64,000 bases of DNA from Williamsia faeni (GTDB lineage Bacteria; Actinomycetota; Actinomycetes; Mycobacteriales; Mycobacteriaceae). The stretch is taken from contig QJJF01000001.1 of NCBI GenBank assembly GCA_003202005.1, positions 713,099-777,098 on the forward strand. The letters are read 5' to 3'. Positions 26,970 through 35,483 of this stretch are shown one piece after another. A program made the translations under genes and the position numbers. The notes under the pieces were generated by a model, which saw only the letters and a list, made by a program, of their open reading frames with translations, made no database searches and had not been told where the DNA came from. Positions within the stretch are counted from its first letter, which is position 1. Each line of letters begins with the position of its first letter.

Positions 26970-28913
26970 CTACTGGCGCAGTTCGGACAGGGTCGCCCCA
27001 CCCTGGCCGAGTGCGCGGGCGTAACCGGACCCGAGTGCCAACAGGATCAGGCCGACGACGATGAACACCGTGACCCGGAAGATACCGTTCAGCGTCGCCA
27101 GGTCGAAGAGGAACAGCTTCGCCACGGCGGCCGCGGTCAGCAGCAAACCGGCCGTGACAACGCTGTTCCGGCCGATCCCGCCGAACATTCTGCGACCCTT
27201 GGCAATCGAGATGGAGATGACCAGCAGGCCGGCGGCGACGATCATCCAGCAGATGGTCGCGGCCACGTGTCCGCCGAGGAATCCGCCGTCCGGGCCGCCG
27301 AGGGCCACGCCGGCGGTCACGGTCAGCGCGGTCACGGCGTAGAGGGAGGCCAGCGCACCGAGGATTCCGAACCCCTGAACATTCTGCGCCGAATGACGTT
27401 CGGTGGCCTGGTACCACGACCACACGAGAGTCCAGACCGCAACGACGACCAGGACGCTGGCGACGATCACCGAAACCGAGTGCGACACAGTGAGTTCTGT
27501 AGATGCGAGCAGCTGTTCCGGCGGCGAGATCGCCAGGTAGCCGGCACCACCCAGGACACCGATGGACGTGGCGACCACGCGGCCGATCAGGTCGTGCCGG
27601 GCAGCCACCGCGATCACGATCGACATCGCGAGTAGGACCGGGGCGATCACCGGACCTTCGAAGGCCACGGCAACCCCGACAACCGCTGCGACGGCAGAGC
27701 TTGTTGCGTAGACGTACCGGACGGCTTTGTACTGTTCACGGTCGAGAAGGGCCACCACCAGCAGCAGTACGGCCACGCCCCAGATGAGTCCGGCGGATGT
27801 CCACCAATCGAACACCATGGGCGACAACAGAACCGGCAGTGCTGTGGCACAACCGAGCAGTGCGGTCAGGGACGGCAGTCTGGTGCCCCGCGCCAGCACC
27901 GCCGAGGTGGTGATCCCGAATGCCGCGGCGACGGACATCGCGACGACCCCCACCACCAGGTGCTCGTCGTCGCCCACCACACTTGCCGCGATCCAGGCGA
28001 GCTGGACCGACGTGGCGGCGGTGACCCGCACGGCGTGCAGCCAGATCCAGTCTTTTCCGAGCTGGATCGGGAAGGAACCGATCGCCATGGCGAGCATGAA
28101 TCCGACCAGCAGCAGCGACGGTCCGGCGGTGAGCACGGGAGCGAGTATGAAAACCGGGACCAGGACCAGCAGCGCCAAATGTTCTGAATCCCAACGACGG
28201 GCCAGCAACAGGCCGCTGAAGGTGATCAGTCCGGCCAGGACGAGGCCGCTGTAGTCGGGTAGCCAATCGTAGATGCGGGTGATCGCAACAACATCGAAGT
28301 ATGCCGCGGCAATACCGGTGGCAGACAGTGCGATCGCCCCCACCCGGCCACCCGGCCGCTCCGCCATCCACGCAGCGATCATGACCAACGCGATCGCCAG
28401 CACGCCTCCGGCCACGACCCGGATCTCAGGGCGCAAGATGCCGGCCTGCGCGGCCAGTACCAGCATCATCACGACGCCGATCAGGGTCACCGTGACACCG
28501 GCGACCGCCAGGACCTTGCCGATCAAACCGCCACCGGATTCGGCGGTCATCCGCTGCCACAACGACGGCTTGGAGGGTGGCGGTGGTCCGGGCCGGCGAG
28601 GCGCGGAGGCACCGTACGCGGATGGGTAGGGCCCGGTCGGCACCGTTGACATCTGCGGCGCCGCAGGCCGGTGCACCGGTGGCCCCATCGGATGCGGCTG
28701 CCAGGCCTGAGGTTGTGGAGCCCGCGGTTGCGGCGCTTCGGGCTGTGGCCGGGGGGCCGGCTGTGGTTGAGGTTGGGGTTGCGGCTGTGCCCGGAGCTGC
28801 GTGAGCACGGTGTGCAGTTCGTTCAGATCGCCCGACACACGAGCAAACTGATTCGACAAAGAGTTGAACTCGGAGGAAAGCCGGCTGATGACGGCTTGGT
28901 TCGGTTGGGTCAT
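26970..28913 (-). CDS. DUF2339 polytopic membrane protein
   Basis: About 647 residues. The first 35 form a helical stretch (SSEFNSLSNQFARVSGDLNELHTVL lies at residues 13-37), followed by a Pro/Gln-rich linker with PQPQPQPQPAPRPQP and an aromatic-basic segment. The remainder is a run of roughly 16-18 hydrophobic helices typical of DUF2339 proteins. Function unknown for the family. The ATG at 28913 is chosen because the coiled start begins there; the frame runs on to 29054 through low-quality sequence overlapping the regulator gene. It lies 103 bases after the response regulator on the same strand and may belong to that operon. Confidence 0.85.
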   Translation of the reverse strand: MTQPNQAVISRLSSEFNSLSNQFARVSGDLNELHTVLTQLRAQPQPQPQPQPAPRPQPEAPQPRAPQPQAWQPHPMGPPVHRPAAPQMSTVPTGPYPSAYGASAPRRPGPPPPSKPSLWQRMTAESGGGLIGKVLAVAGVTVTLIGVVMMLVLAAQAGILRPEIRVVAGGVLAIALVMIAAWMAERPGGRVGAIALSATGIAAAYFDVVAITRIYDWLPDYSGLVLAGLITFSGLLLARRWDSEHLALLVLVPVFILAPVLTAGPSLLLVGFMLAMAIGSFPIQLGKDWIWLHAVRVTAATSVQLAWIAASVVGDDEHLVVGVVAMSVAAAFGITTSAVLARGTRLPSLTALLGCATALPVLLSPMVFDWWTSAGLIWGVAVLLLVVALLDREQYKAVRYVYATSSAVAAVVGVAVAFEGPVIAPVLLAMSIVIAVAARHDLIGRVVATSIGVLGGAGYLAISPPEQLLASTELTVSHSVSVIVASVLVVVAVWTLVWSWYQATERHSAQNVQGFGILGALASLYAVTALTVTAGVALGGPDGGFLGGHVAATICWMIVAAGLLVISISIAKGRRMFGGIGRNSVVTAGLLLTAAAVAKLFLFDLATLNGIFRVTVFIVVGLILLALGSGYARALGQGGATLSELRQ

Positions 28914-29016
28914 GTTTCGATGGTCGCGGGAGCAGGGCCCGCACGGATGAGTAGCACTACTCAGTCGGCCTGGGGACTTGCCGCAAAGTACACCTGCCAT
29001 GCGGCCGTCGGCGTGC

Positions 29017-29691
29017 TCATTCCGGTTCGGTGTCGAGCCCGTGTTCGATGGCATAGCGGGTCAGCTCGACGCGGTTACCGAGCTGCAGCTTCCGCAGCGT
29101 CGCCTGGACGTGGTTCTCCACGGTGCGATGACTCAGGGTGAGCTTCGACGCAATCTGCTTGGCGCTCAATCCTTTTGCAACGTACCGCAACACCTCGGTC
29201 TCCCGGTCGGTGAGCGCCGGTGCATCACCGGCGCGGCCCGGGTCGCGGGCAATGCGCCGGTACTCGCCCAGCACCAGACCGGCCAGCCCCGGGGTGAACA
29301 CCGCTTGCCCCGCTGCCGTCGCCCGGACCGCCGCCAGCAGTTCCTCCTTGGACGCACTCTTGACCAGATATCCGCCGGCGCCCGCCTTGACCGCCTCGAG
29401 CACGTCGTCACGCTCGTCAGAGGCCGAGAGCACCAGGACCCGCGTGCGGGGCGAGACCTCGAGGATCCCGACCGTCGCCTGGGCCCCGTTGCCGTCAGGC
29501 AGCTGCATGTCCATGAGCACCACATCCGGCTGCACCGCACGCCCACGGGCGGTCGCGGCGGCCACGCTGTCGGCAACGGCCACGACGTCGAAACCCGCGT
29601 CGGCCAGATCGCGAGCCACGCCGTCCCGCCACATCGGGTGGTCGTCGACCACCATCACCCGCAACACCGCCGGATCTCCCGCATCGGCCAT
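29017..29691 (-). CDS. NarL/LuxR-family response regulator (MacR-like)
   Basis: A 224-residue regulator. The receiver domain has VMVVDDHPMW, the phospho-accepting Asp in VVLMDMQLPDG and the conserved Lys in YLVKSASKEE. The C-terminal LuxR helix-turn-helix reads LTDRETEVLRYVAKGLSAKQIASKL then SHRTVENHVQ. The start is ATG 29691, which overlaps the kinase stop by one base (TGATG); the frame extends upstream without support. It is the partner of the kinase at 29691-30884. Confidence 0.92.
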   Translation of the reverse strand: MADAGDPAVLRVMVVDDHPMWRDGVARDLADAGFDVVAVADSVAAATARGRAVQPDVVLMDMQLPDGNGAQATVGILEVSPRTRVLVLSASDERDDVLEAVKAGAGGYLVKSASKEELLAAVRATAAGQAVFTPGLAGLVLGEYRRIARDPGRAGDAPALTDRETEVLRYVAKGLSAKQIASKLTLSHRTVENHVQATLRKLQLGNRVELTRYAIEHGLDTEPE

Positions 29692-30884
29692 CAGCCGCGT
29701 ACCTCCCCGTTCCTGTTGCCCGCATGCTTCGACACCGTGAGCTCCCATTCGGTTCCCTCGCCGGGCCCGGTGTCGAGCTTTGCCGTACCGCCGAGGGCCT
29801 CGATCCGCTCCACGATCGACCTCGACACACCCATGCGGCCCTGAGCCCTCGCCTCACGGAGCCGACCGTCCTCGATCCCGGATCCGTCGTCTCGAACGCT
29901 CACCAGAACCTGATCACCGAGGTCTTCGACGAGCACATAGGTCCGCGCCCCGGTCCCGGCATGCAGGCGGACATTGTCGAGCGCGTTGACCACTGCGGCT
30001 TCCAGTTCCATCGCCCGAAAGTGGTCCAGCAGCACCGGTTCTCCCGGTTCGCTGATCGTCACCAGATCGTCGGCATGGGGCCGCAGCAACATGCGCAGAT
30101 CCACGTCGGCGGCCTTCTGATCGGTCAACGGCGGTTCGATGTCGGCGATCAGCCGGCGAAGTGAACGCTCCTGTTCACCGGCCATCCGGGCCAGTTGTGC
30201 CGTCTCGCCACCGATCTCGGCGCCGCGCCTGCTGATCAGTGCAAGCACCTGCAGAACCCCGTCGTGCACCTGTCTGCTGAGACGATCCCGTTCCGATGCC
30301 GCCGCGGCAAGCCGCAGCGCGCGGGTGATCCGGTCATGGTTGCGACGAGCGGCCTGGGCGGCCAATCCCACCCCGATGCCCACCGCCAACAATACGACGA
30401 CGGTGGCGTCCCGGCCGACGTTCAGGTCATAGCCACCCTTGGCCACCGCGCTGGCCGCGCGAACCGCGAGAGCGAACCCGGCGCCCACCACCGGACCACT
30501 CAGTATCGCCGCGGAGACAACCGAATTGGTTGCCCACAACGTCGTCGGGAACGACTGGTTGTCCGCGGCCCACTGCGGCGAGGCCAACCACGGGGTCACG
30601 AGGATCAGGCCGCAGGCGATCGCCAGATCCATGCCGACCCAGAGCCGGCGGCGCCCGGGGCCTTTCAGGTACAAGATGGTGCTGACACCCGTCCACAGCG
30701 TCAGCAGCGCGAAGAAGAACCAGCTCCATCCGACCCGTTCGTAGTCGTCGTGGACTGCGAGCTGAAAACCCAGGGCGTAGAGGTAACTCAGCAGACGAAA
30801 GACCTGCGCGGCCCGCCACAGCGGACCCACCGGGTCATCGTCGGTGTCCGCGGATCGTCCAGGAACGCTCAAGGATCGGGTCAC
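29691..30884 (-). CDS. MacS-like sensor histidine kinase
   Basis: A 397-residue membrane kinase. About six hydrophobic segments occupy residues 25-178, followed by a HisKA_3 dimerisation helix with the phospho-His in RLSRQVHDGVLQ (His207). The HATPase domain has ALDNVRLHAG (N box, with Asn and His) and VSVRDDGSGIED (G1), and the G2 part MGVSRSIVERIEALGG. The PLWRAAQVFRLLSYLYALGF start is like that of the MacS family. It should autophosphorylate and pass phosphate to the regulator downstream. It begins 10 bases after the AI-2E-type gene, so the four genes 32157 to 26970 may be one transcript. The signal is unknown. Confidence 0.9.
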   Translation of the reverse strand: MTRSLSVPGRSADTDDDPVGPLWRAAQVFRLLSYLYALGFQLAVHDDYERVGWSWFFFALLTLWTGVSTILYLKGPGRRRLWVGMDLAIACGLILVTPWLASPQWAADNQSFPTTLWATNSVVSAAILSGPVVGAGFALAVRAASAVAKGGYDLNVGRDATVVVLLAVGIGVGLAAQAARRNHDRITRALRLAAAASERDRLSRQVHDGVLQVLALISRRGAEIGGETAQLARMAGEQERSLRRLIADIEPPLTDQKAADVDLRMLLRPHADDLVTISEPGEPVLLDHFRAMELEAAVVNALDNVRLHAGTGARTYVLVEDLGDQVLVSVRDDGSGIEDGRLREARAQGRMGVSRSIVERIEALGGTAKLDTGPGEGTEWELTVSKHAGNRNGEVRG

Positions 30885-30894
30885 GGAAGTGTTC

Positions 30895-32157
30895 TCAGCC
30901 GGAATCGCCGTTGTTGTCCTGCTTACTATCCGGCGACTGATCCCTCTTGTCGGGGGCGTCGTCTTCGTCCCACTTCGGCCGATCCGGACTGGCCTCGTAC
31001 ATCCGCTCGTGTTCGTGCAGGGCGACCGCGGCGTATTCCGCGAGTTCCGGATCAGATTCGGTCAGGTGAGATTTGGCGACCAATGTCCGCACCGCGGTGT
31101 TCAGGAACGCAATGATCGGGACCGCCAGCAGACCACCGACGATGCCGGCGGTGACAATCCCCGCGGCGATGGCGATCACAACAGCAACGGGATGCAACCG
31201 CACCGAACGACCAAGCAAGAACGGCTGGAGGACATGGCTTTCGAGCTGCATCACCGCCACCACCACGGCAAGCGCAATAAGTGCGACAACCCAACCCTGG
31301 GTCACCAGCGCAACCACCACGGCCAGGCCACCGGTGGCCAGGGCACCGACTATCGGGATGAATGCACCGATGAAAACCAGGGAGGCCAGTGGTAATGCCA
31401 AGGGAACCTGCAGGATCGCCAGACCAACACCGATGCCGATTGCATCCACGGCTGCCACGACAACTGTTGCCCGCACATATCCGACCAGGGTCCCGAATCC
31501 GTTGTGTCCTGCCTCCCAGACCTTTTCGCGGGCGTTCATAGGAATCGCCAGGGTCAGGAAGCGCCAGATCTGACCCCCGCCATAAAGGAAGAAGATCATC
31601 AAGAACAGCATCAGGAGCCCACCGGTGACGATTTCGCTGACCGTCGTGGCCGTCGACAGCGCACCGGAGGTCACATTGTCCTGGTTGTTTTTCAAGACGT
31701 TGATCGCGTCATCGCCGAGATGGTCGACCTGGTCTGCGGCGATGTTCAACGGCCCATCGACGAGCCAATCGCGGGTCTCGTTGATGGTCTTCTCGATCTG
31801 GTCGGTCAGTTCCGGAAGTCCATCGATGAACTGCTGCACGACAAATGCCATGATCCCGACGATCATTCCGATCGCGACCAACAACGTCCCGAACACCGCG
31901 AGCGCGCGAGGCACGCCGCGACGGTTCAGCCAATCGACCACCGGGATCAGGAATGCGGTACCCAGCACCGCGAGCCCGACCGGCACGACAACCGCTTCGT
32001 ACTCGGAGACAACCAGCGACACCGCGTACAGCCCGGCGACGATCACCAACAGTCGCCAGGACCACTCGGCCGCGGCCCGGACAACCGGATGCACGCTCAG
32101 TCGATCGGCCGTCCGGCCGTCGATCACACCGCCACTCGGGGGTTTCGGCTCGCTCAC
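30895..32157 (-). CDS. AI-2E family transporter (Rv0205-type)
   Basis: A 420-residue integral membrane protein with about seven to eight TMs and the family landmark LGTAFLIPVVDWLNRRGVPRALAV (residue block near 65-90), then the long amphipathic loop and the C-terminal LPLASLVFIGAFIPIVGA region. The tail after residue 380 is charged and acidic. AI-2E proteins include the AI-2 exporter TqsA and Na+/H+ antiporters, so the substrate is open. Divergent from the flippase-like gene at 32284. In M. tuberculosis the equivalents sit directly beside mmpL3, which supports orthology with Rv0205. Confidence 0.9.
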   Translation of the reverse strand: MSEPKPPSGGVIDGRTADRLSVHPVVRAAAEWSWRLLVIVAGLYAVSLVVSEYEAVVVPVGLAVLGTAFLIPVVDWLNRRGVPRALAVFGTLLVAIGMIVGIMAFVVQQFIDGLPELTDQIEKTINETRDWLVDGPLNIAADQVDHLGDDAINVLKNNQDNVTSGALSTATTVSEIVTGGLLMLFLMIFFLYGGGQIWRFLTLAIPMNAREKVWEAGHNGFGTLVGYVRATVVVAAVDAIGIGVGLAILQVPLALPLASLVFIGAFIPIVGALATGGLAVVVALVTQGWVVALIALAVVVAVMQLESHVLQPFLLGRSVRLHPVAVVIAIAAGIVTAGIVGGLLAVPIIAFLNTAVRTLVAKSHLTESDPELAEYAAVALHEHERMYEASPDRPKWDEDDAPDKRDQSPDSKQDNNGDSG

Positions 32158-32230
32158 CAGCGCAACATTAGACGCGAGCGGCCCACTACGCGCTAGAGTC
32201 GGTCGGATGGCATCGAGCCACGCAGGCTCT

Positions 32231-32251
32231 TTGATGCCTCCTGGTCATCAA
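32231..32251. promoter_or_regulatory. Inverted repeat in a divergent promoter region
   Basis: TTGATG-N9-CATCAA (32231-32236, 32246-32251) lies in the 126-base gap between divergent genes, next to a possible -10 TAGGCT (32271-32276) for the rightward gene. Possible operator; the arms are short. Confidence 0.35.
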
Positions 32252-32283
32252 GTCGGACACTGCGGACCGATAGGCTGCAGACC

Positions 32284-33417
32284 ATGACGGCGACGAACGG
32301 TACCCGCCGCCAGTTCTGGTGGGTGCGATGGCTGGTACTCGCACTCGTTTTGGTGATCCTGAGCGTCGAGGCCTACCTGGTCTGGCCGAAGCTCAAGCAA
32401 ACGTGGTTCCACCTCGACGAGATCGAGTGGGAATGGGTTGCGCTGTGCATCCTGGCGGCGTTTCTGTCGATGGACAGCTTCGCCCAGGTGCAGCGCGCAT
32501 TGCTGCGATCGGCCGGGCTCAAGATCGGGCAGTGGCAGTCGCTGTCGGTGATCCTGGCTGCGAACTCGCTGAGCCAGACGATGCCCGGCGGCCAGGTGCT
32601 GGCACCGGCCTTCACCTACCGCGAGACCCGCCGGTGGGGCGCCACCCCGGTGGTCGCGTCCTGGCAGGTGGTGATGTCCGGACTGATGATGGCTGTCGGC
32701 CTCGCCGTCCTCGGTCTCGGTGGCGCACTGCTCGCCGGCGCCCAGACCAGCCCGTTCTCGATAATCTTCTCGATCAGTGGCTTCTTGGCCTTCGCGCTCG
32801 TTGCCGGGTATATCGCCCGCTACCCGCATTCGATCGAGGGTCTCGGCGTCACAGTGCTGCGCTGGTTCAACCACATGCGCGACAAGGCCTCCGACCACGG
32901 CGTCGACCGCTGGCAGGAAATCCTGCGACAACTCCAAGCCGTTCAACTCAAACCCAAGGAAACATCGATCGCCTTCGGCTGGTCGATGTTCAACTGGGTT
33001 GCCGACGTCGCCTGCCTGGCGTTTGCCTGTTACGCGGTGGGCGGTCAACCGAGCATCTCCGGGCTGATGGTGGCGTATGCGGCGTCCAAGGCCGTGGGCT
33101 CCGCCATCCCGTTGCTCCCCGGCGGTCTCGGTGTTGTGGACGGGGTTCTGGTACCCGCACTCACGTCAGCGGGCATGGGCGCCGGCGCGGCCGTGACCGC
33201 CGTCCTGGTGTACCGGATGATCAGCTACCTGGGGGTGGCTCTGGTCGGCTGGGTGGTGATCTTTGTCAAGTTCCGCACCACGTACAAGTCTTTGGAAAGC
33301 CCCGACGAGGTCGAGAAAGAAATCGAGGAAGAAATCGACGCCGAACTCGACCAGAACAAGTCGCCGGAAGGCGAGTCGTCGGACAAGGGTGATACTCCGC
33401 CCGACACGGTTCGCTGA
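32284..33417 (+). CDS. Lysylphosphatidylglycerol synthase TM/UPF0104-type membrane protein
   Basis: A 377-residue protein with about eight TMs of the LPG_synthase_TM (UPF0104, flippase-like) family: a TMPGGQVLAPAFTYRETRRWG block and AIPLLPGGLGVVDGVLVPALTSAG near the end are characteristic. There is no soluble synthetase domain, so it is not a complete MprF. The C-terminal tail of about 45 residues is very acidic (EVEKEIEEEIDAELDQN). By position and orientation it matches M. tuberculosis Rv0204c. A role in lipid or polyprenyl-linked substrate movement is likely but not shown. Confidence 0.85.
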   Translation: MTATNGTRRQFWWVRWLVLALVLVILSVEAYLVWPKLKQTWFHLDEIEWEWVALCILAAFLSMDSFAQVQRALLRSAGLKIGQWQSLSVILAANSLSQTMPGGQVLAPAFTYRETRRWGATPVVASWQVVMSGLMMAVGLAVLGLGGALLAGAQTSPFSIIFSISGFLAFALVAGYIARYPHSIEGLGVTVLRWFNHMRDKASDHGVDRWQEILRQLQAVQLKPKETSIAFGWSMFNWVADVACLAFACYAVGGQPSISGLMVAYAASKAVGSAIPLLPGGLGVVDGVLVPALTSAGMGAGAAVTAVLVYRMISYLGVALVGWVVIFVKFRTTYKSLESPDEVEKEIEEEIDAELDQNKSPEGESSDKGDTPPDTVR

Positions 33418-33447
33418 ACGCGGCCACAGCCCGCTAACGTGTCGGGT

Positions 33448-33849
33448 ATGCGCCGACTCTTCACCGCTCTGGCAGATCTTTGCGCGGTGGTCGTCTTCGC
33501 GTTCATCGGCCGGATGAATCACGACGAGGGCCTGACCGTGCAGGGAGTCTTCAGCACCGCCTGGCCGTTTGTACTCGGCGGTGCAATCGGCTGGTCGCTG
33601 GCCTACCTGTACGCGCACATGCGCGCCGACCACGGCAGCCCCTACCCCTTCCGGCCCGAACGGGTGGTCCCGGACGGTGTGCTGATCTGGGTCGGAGCCG
33701 TCGCCGTCGGCATGGTGTTGCGTCACCAGTTCCATCAGGGTGTGGCCTTCAGCTTCATCATCGTCGCGACGATTGTTCTGGGTTTGTTCCTGCTCGGATG
33801 GCGGGCGGCGCGCGTCACGGCGCTCCGCCGGCGAGCCGTGACTGCCTGA
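33448..33849 (+). CDS. DUF3054 small membrane protein
   Basis: A 133-residue protein with four hydrophobic segments (about 5-21, 33-53, 76-92, 99-118), the usual DUF3054 pattern, including VVVFAFIGRMNHDEG and TAWPFVLGGAIGW. Function unknown. The start is ATG 33448, 30 bases after the previous stop; GTG 33439 in frame is an alternative. Probably cotranscribed with the flippase-like gene. Confidence 0.85.
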   Translation: MRRLFTALADLCAVVVFAFIGRMNHDEGLTVQGVFSTAWPFVLGGAIGWSLAYLYAHMRADHGSPYPFRPERVVPDGVLIWVGAVAVGMVLRHQFHQGVAFSFIIVATIVLGLFLLGWRAARVTALRRRAVTA

Positions 33850-33889
33850 CCGGTCACCACCGGCAACGGCGCTGACGAAAGGATCGAGC

Positions 33890-34639
33890 ATGACGACCTA
33901 TCTGATCACCGGAGCCACCGGCCAGATCGGCACTCCCACCACCGCAGCGCTACGAGCCGACGGCCACGATGTGCGCGCACTGAGCCGGCGTCGCGGGCCG
34001 GGTCTGGTCACCGGTGACCTGATGAGCGGTACCGGTATCGGCGCCGCGATGGCCGGCGTCGACACCGTCATCCATCTCGCAACCACAAACGGCGCCAAAG
34101 ACATTCAAGTCGCGAAGAACCTGTTCGCGGCGGCGGCGAGCGCCCACGTCCGCCATGTCGTCCTGCTTTCGATCGTGGGCATCGACAAGATCCCGATGGG
34201 CTTCTACAAACAGCGTCTCGCAATCGAATCCCTGGCAACAGCGTCGGGGGTGCCGTTGACCCTGCAACGATCAACGCAATTTCATCCGTTTGTCGACACC
34301 TTGTTCAGCGCCCAGCGTTTCCTGCCGTTGGTCATCGCCCCGTCGATCCGGTTTCAGCCGATCGCAACACAAGACGTCGCGGCCCGGCTGGTGACACTCG
34401 CCGCCGGTGAACCGTCGGGCCGGGTCGACGATATCGGTGGTCCGGAGCAACGGACCACGGCCGATCTGCTCGCCGTCTGGAAGAAGGCCAAGGGATCTCG
34501 ACGGCCCGCCCTGCCGCTACGGCTCCCGGGAAAACTGTTCAAGGCATTCGCCGCCGGCAATAACCTCGTACCCGGAACACCGTTCGGGCACGAGACATTC
34601 GATCAGTACGTCGCGCAGAAGTATCACAGCGGCCGGTGA
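33890..34639 (+). CDS. NAD(P)-binding NmrA/SDR-type protein
   Basis: A 249-residue atypical short-chain dehydrogenase: YLITGATGQIGTPTTAAL is the glycine-rich NAD(P) motif, VDTVIHLATTNG the second strand, HVVLLSIVGIDK and FYKQRLAIESLATASG the middle, with a Tyr-x3-Lys-like FYKQR instead of a clear catalytic YxxxK. This fits NmrA-like or NAD(P)H-quinone-sensing proteins better than a classical SDR. The substrate is unknown. The start ATG has AAAGGA 8 bases ahead. Its end overlaps the convergent TetR gene by 16 bases. Confidence 0.88.
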   Translation: MTTYLITGATGQIGTPTTAALRADGHDVRALSRRRGPGLVTGDLMSGTGIGAAMAGVDTVIHLATTNGAKDIQVAKNLFAAAASAHVRHVVLLSIVGIDKIPMGFYKQRLAIESLATASGVPLTLQRSTQFHPFVDTLFSAQRFLPLVIAPSIRFQPIATQDVAARLVTLAAGEPSGRVDDIGGPEQRTTADLLAVWKKAKGSRRPALPLRLPGKLFKAFAAGNNLVPGTPFGHETFDQYVAQKYHSGR

Positions 34640-35259
34640 CCGACCGCATCCCGCGCGACGGCCTGGTAGCGCGCGATCACGTCCGCTTCGCTGGCCGGAC
34701 CATCGCGCCGGAACCACATCGCAACGGCGGTACAAGCGGTGACCACGAATCGTGACGCCTCCACCGGGTTCTGCGTGGTGAACGCACCACGCCGGACACC
34801 GTCGTCGATGACCCTGTCGAAAATGCGTTGCTGCGCATCACGATTGGCAATCACCCGTTCGAGCGCGACCGCGTCGAGGCTGCGCAGTTCGGAGTTTCCG
34901 ATATAGCTCTCCATCGGGTTCTGCGCGTGGACGCCGACGTGGGTGCTGACGATCGCATCGAGGCGGGCGGCCGGTTCCGCGGGCGCGTCCAGCAGAGCCC
35001 GTTCGGTGGCCTCGACCAGCGCAGAGCCACCACGGACCAGAATCGTCACCAGCAGTTCGTGTTTGGATCCGAAGTGGTTGTAGATCGAACCCGGACTGAT
35101 ACCGGCGAACGTCGCGATGTCCCGGATCGACGTGCCGTGGTAGCCGCGGGCCGCGATCATCTGGACCGCCGCGCTGAGGATGGCCCGGGCCGTCGGGTCG
35201 TCTCCCTCGCGGATCGCGGCAGTGGTGAATGCCCGGGCACCCTCATCGGCGTTGGCCAT
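34624..35259 (-). CDS. TetR-family regulator
   Basis: A 211-residue repressor with an N-terminal TetR helix-turn-helix (AAVQMIAARGYHGTSIRDIA, then GISPGSIYNHFGSKHELL) and a C-terminal helical ligand domain with a C-terminal domain of the KstR2/FadR-like sort. It is divergent from the acyl-CoA dehydrogenase operon. Three copies of TGAACRRTYGATCA lie in the gap, one of them 27 bases upstream of its own ATG, so autoregulation and control of the operon are both likely. The ligand is probably an acyl-CoA of the pathway, by analogy with other regulators beside fadE-type genes. Confidence 0.9.
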   Translation of the reverse strand: MANADEGARAFTTAAIREGDDPTARAILSAAVQMIAARGYHGTSIRDIATFAGISPGSIYNHFGSKHELLVTILVRGGSALVEATERALLDAPAEPAARLDAIVSTHVGVHAQNPMESYIGNSELRSLDAVALERVIANRDAQQRIFDRVIDDGVRRGAFTTQNPVEASRFVVTACTAVAMWFRRDGPASEADVIARYQAVARDAVGHRPL

Positions 35260-35285
35260 CGACTACCTCTCACACGGGGTCACAG

Positions 35286-35299
35286 TGAACGATCGATCA
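35286..35299. promoter_or_regulatory. TetR operator copy 1 (TGAACGATCGATCA)
   Basis: Centre of an 18-bp near-perfect palindrome (35284-35301, AGTGAACGATCGATCACT, 16 of 18 symmetrical), 27 bases before the TetR ATG. Best of the three copies. Confidence 0.7.
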
Positions 35300-35346
35300 C
35301 TGACGAAGGACCATCGATCCGGCAGGCACATCAATCAAAGATACCG

Positions 35347-35360
35347 TGAACAGTCGATCA
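35347..35360. promoter_or_regulatory. TetR operator copy 2 (TGAACAGTCGATCA)
   Basis: Matches copy 1 at 12 of 14 positions; lies mid-gap between the divergent genes. Confidence 0.65.
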
Positions 35361-35440
35361 TTACTGCAGTACAGCGGGTAATTCTCGCAGCCTCGGTGAA
35401 TTCGGCTGCGGACATTACCCGATACCCGCTACGGTCGCTC

Positions 35441-35454
35441 TGAACAGTTGATCA
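35441..35454. promoter_or_regulatory. TetR operator copy 3 (TGAACAGTTGATCA)
   Basis: Matches copy 2 at 13 of 14 positions. It lies 30 bases before the acyl-CoA dehydrogenase GTG and just after a possible -10 TACGGT (35430-35435), a position suited to block transcription. Confidence 0.65.
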
Positions 35455-35483
35455 CCCGAGACCATTATGGGAAGGATCCAGCC

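Noticed and set aside
28700-28800. Possible short tandem repeat array or CRISPR-like pattern
   Set aside because: It is the Pro/Gln-rich coding stretch (PQPQPQPQP) of the DUF2339 protein, with no spacer structure.
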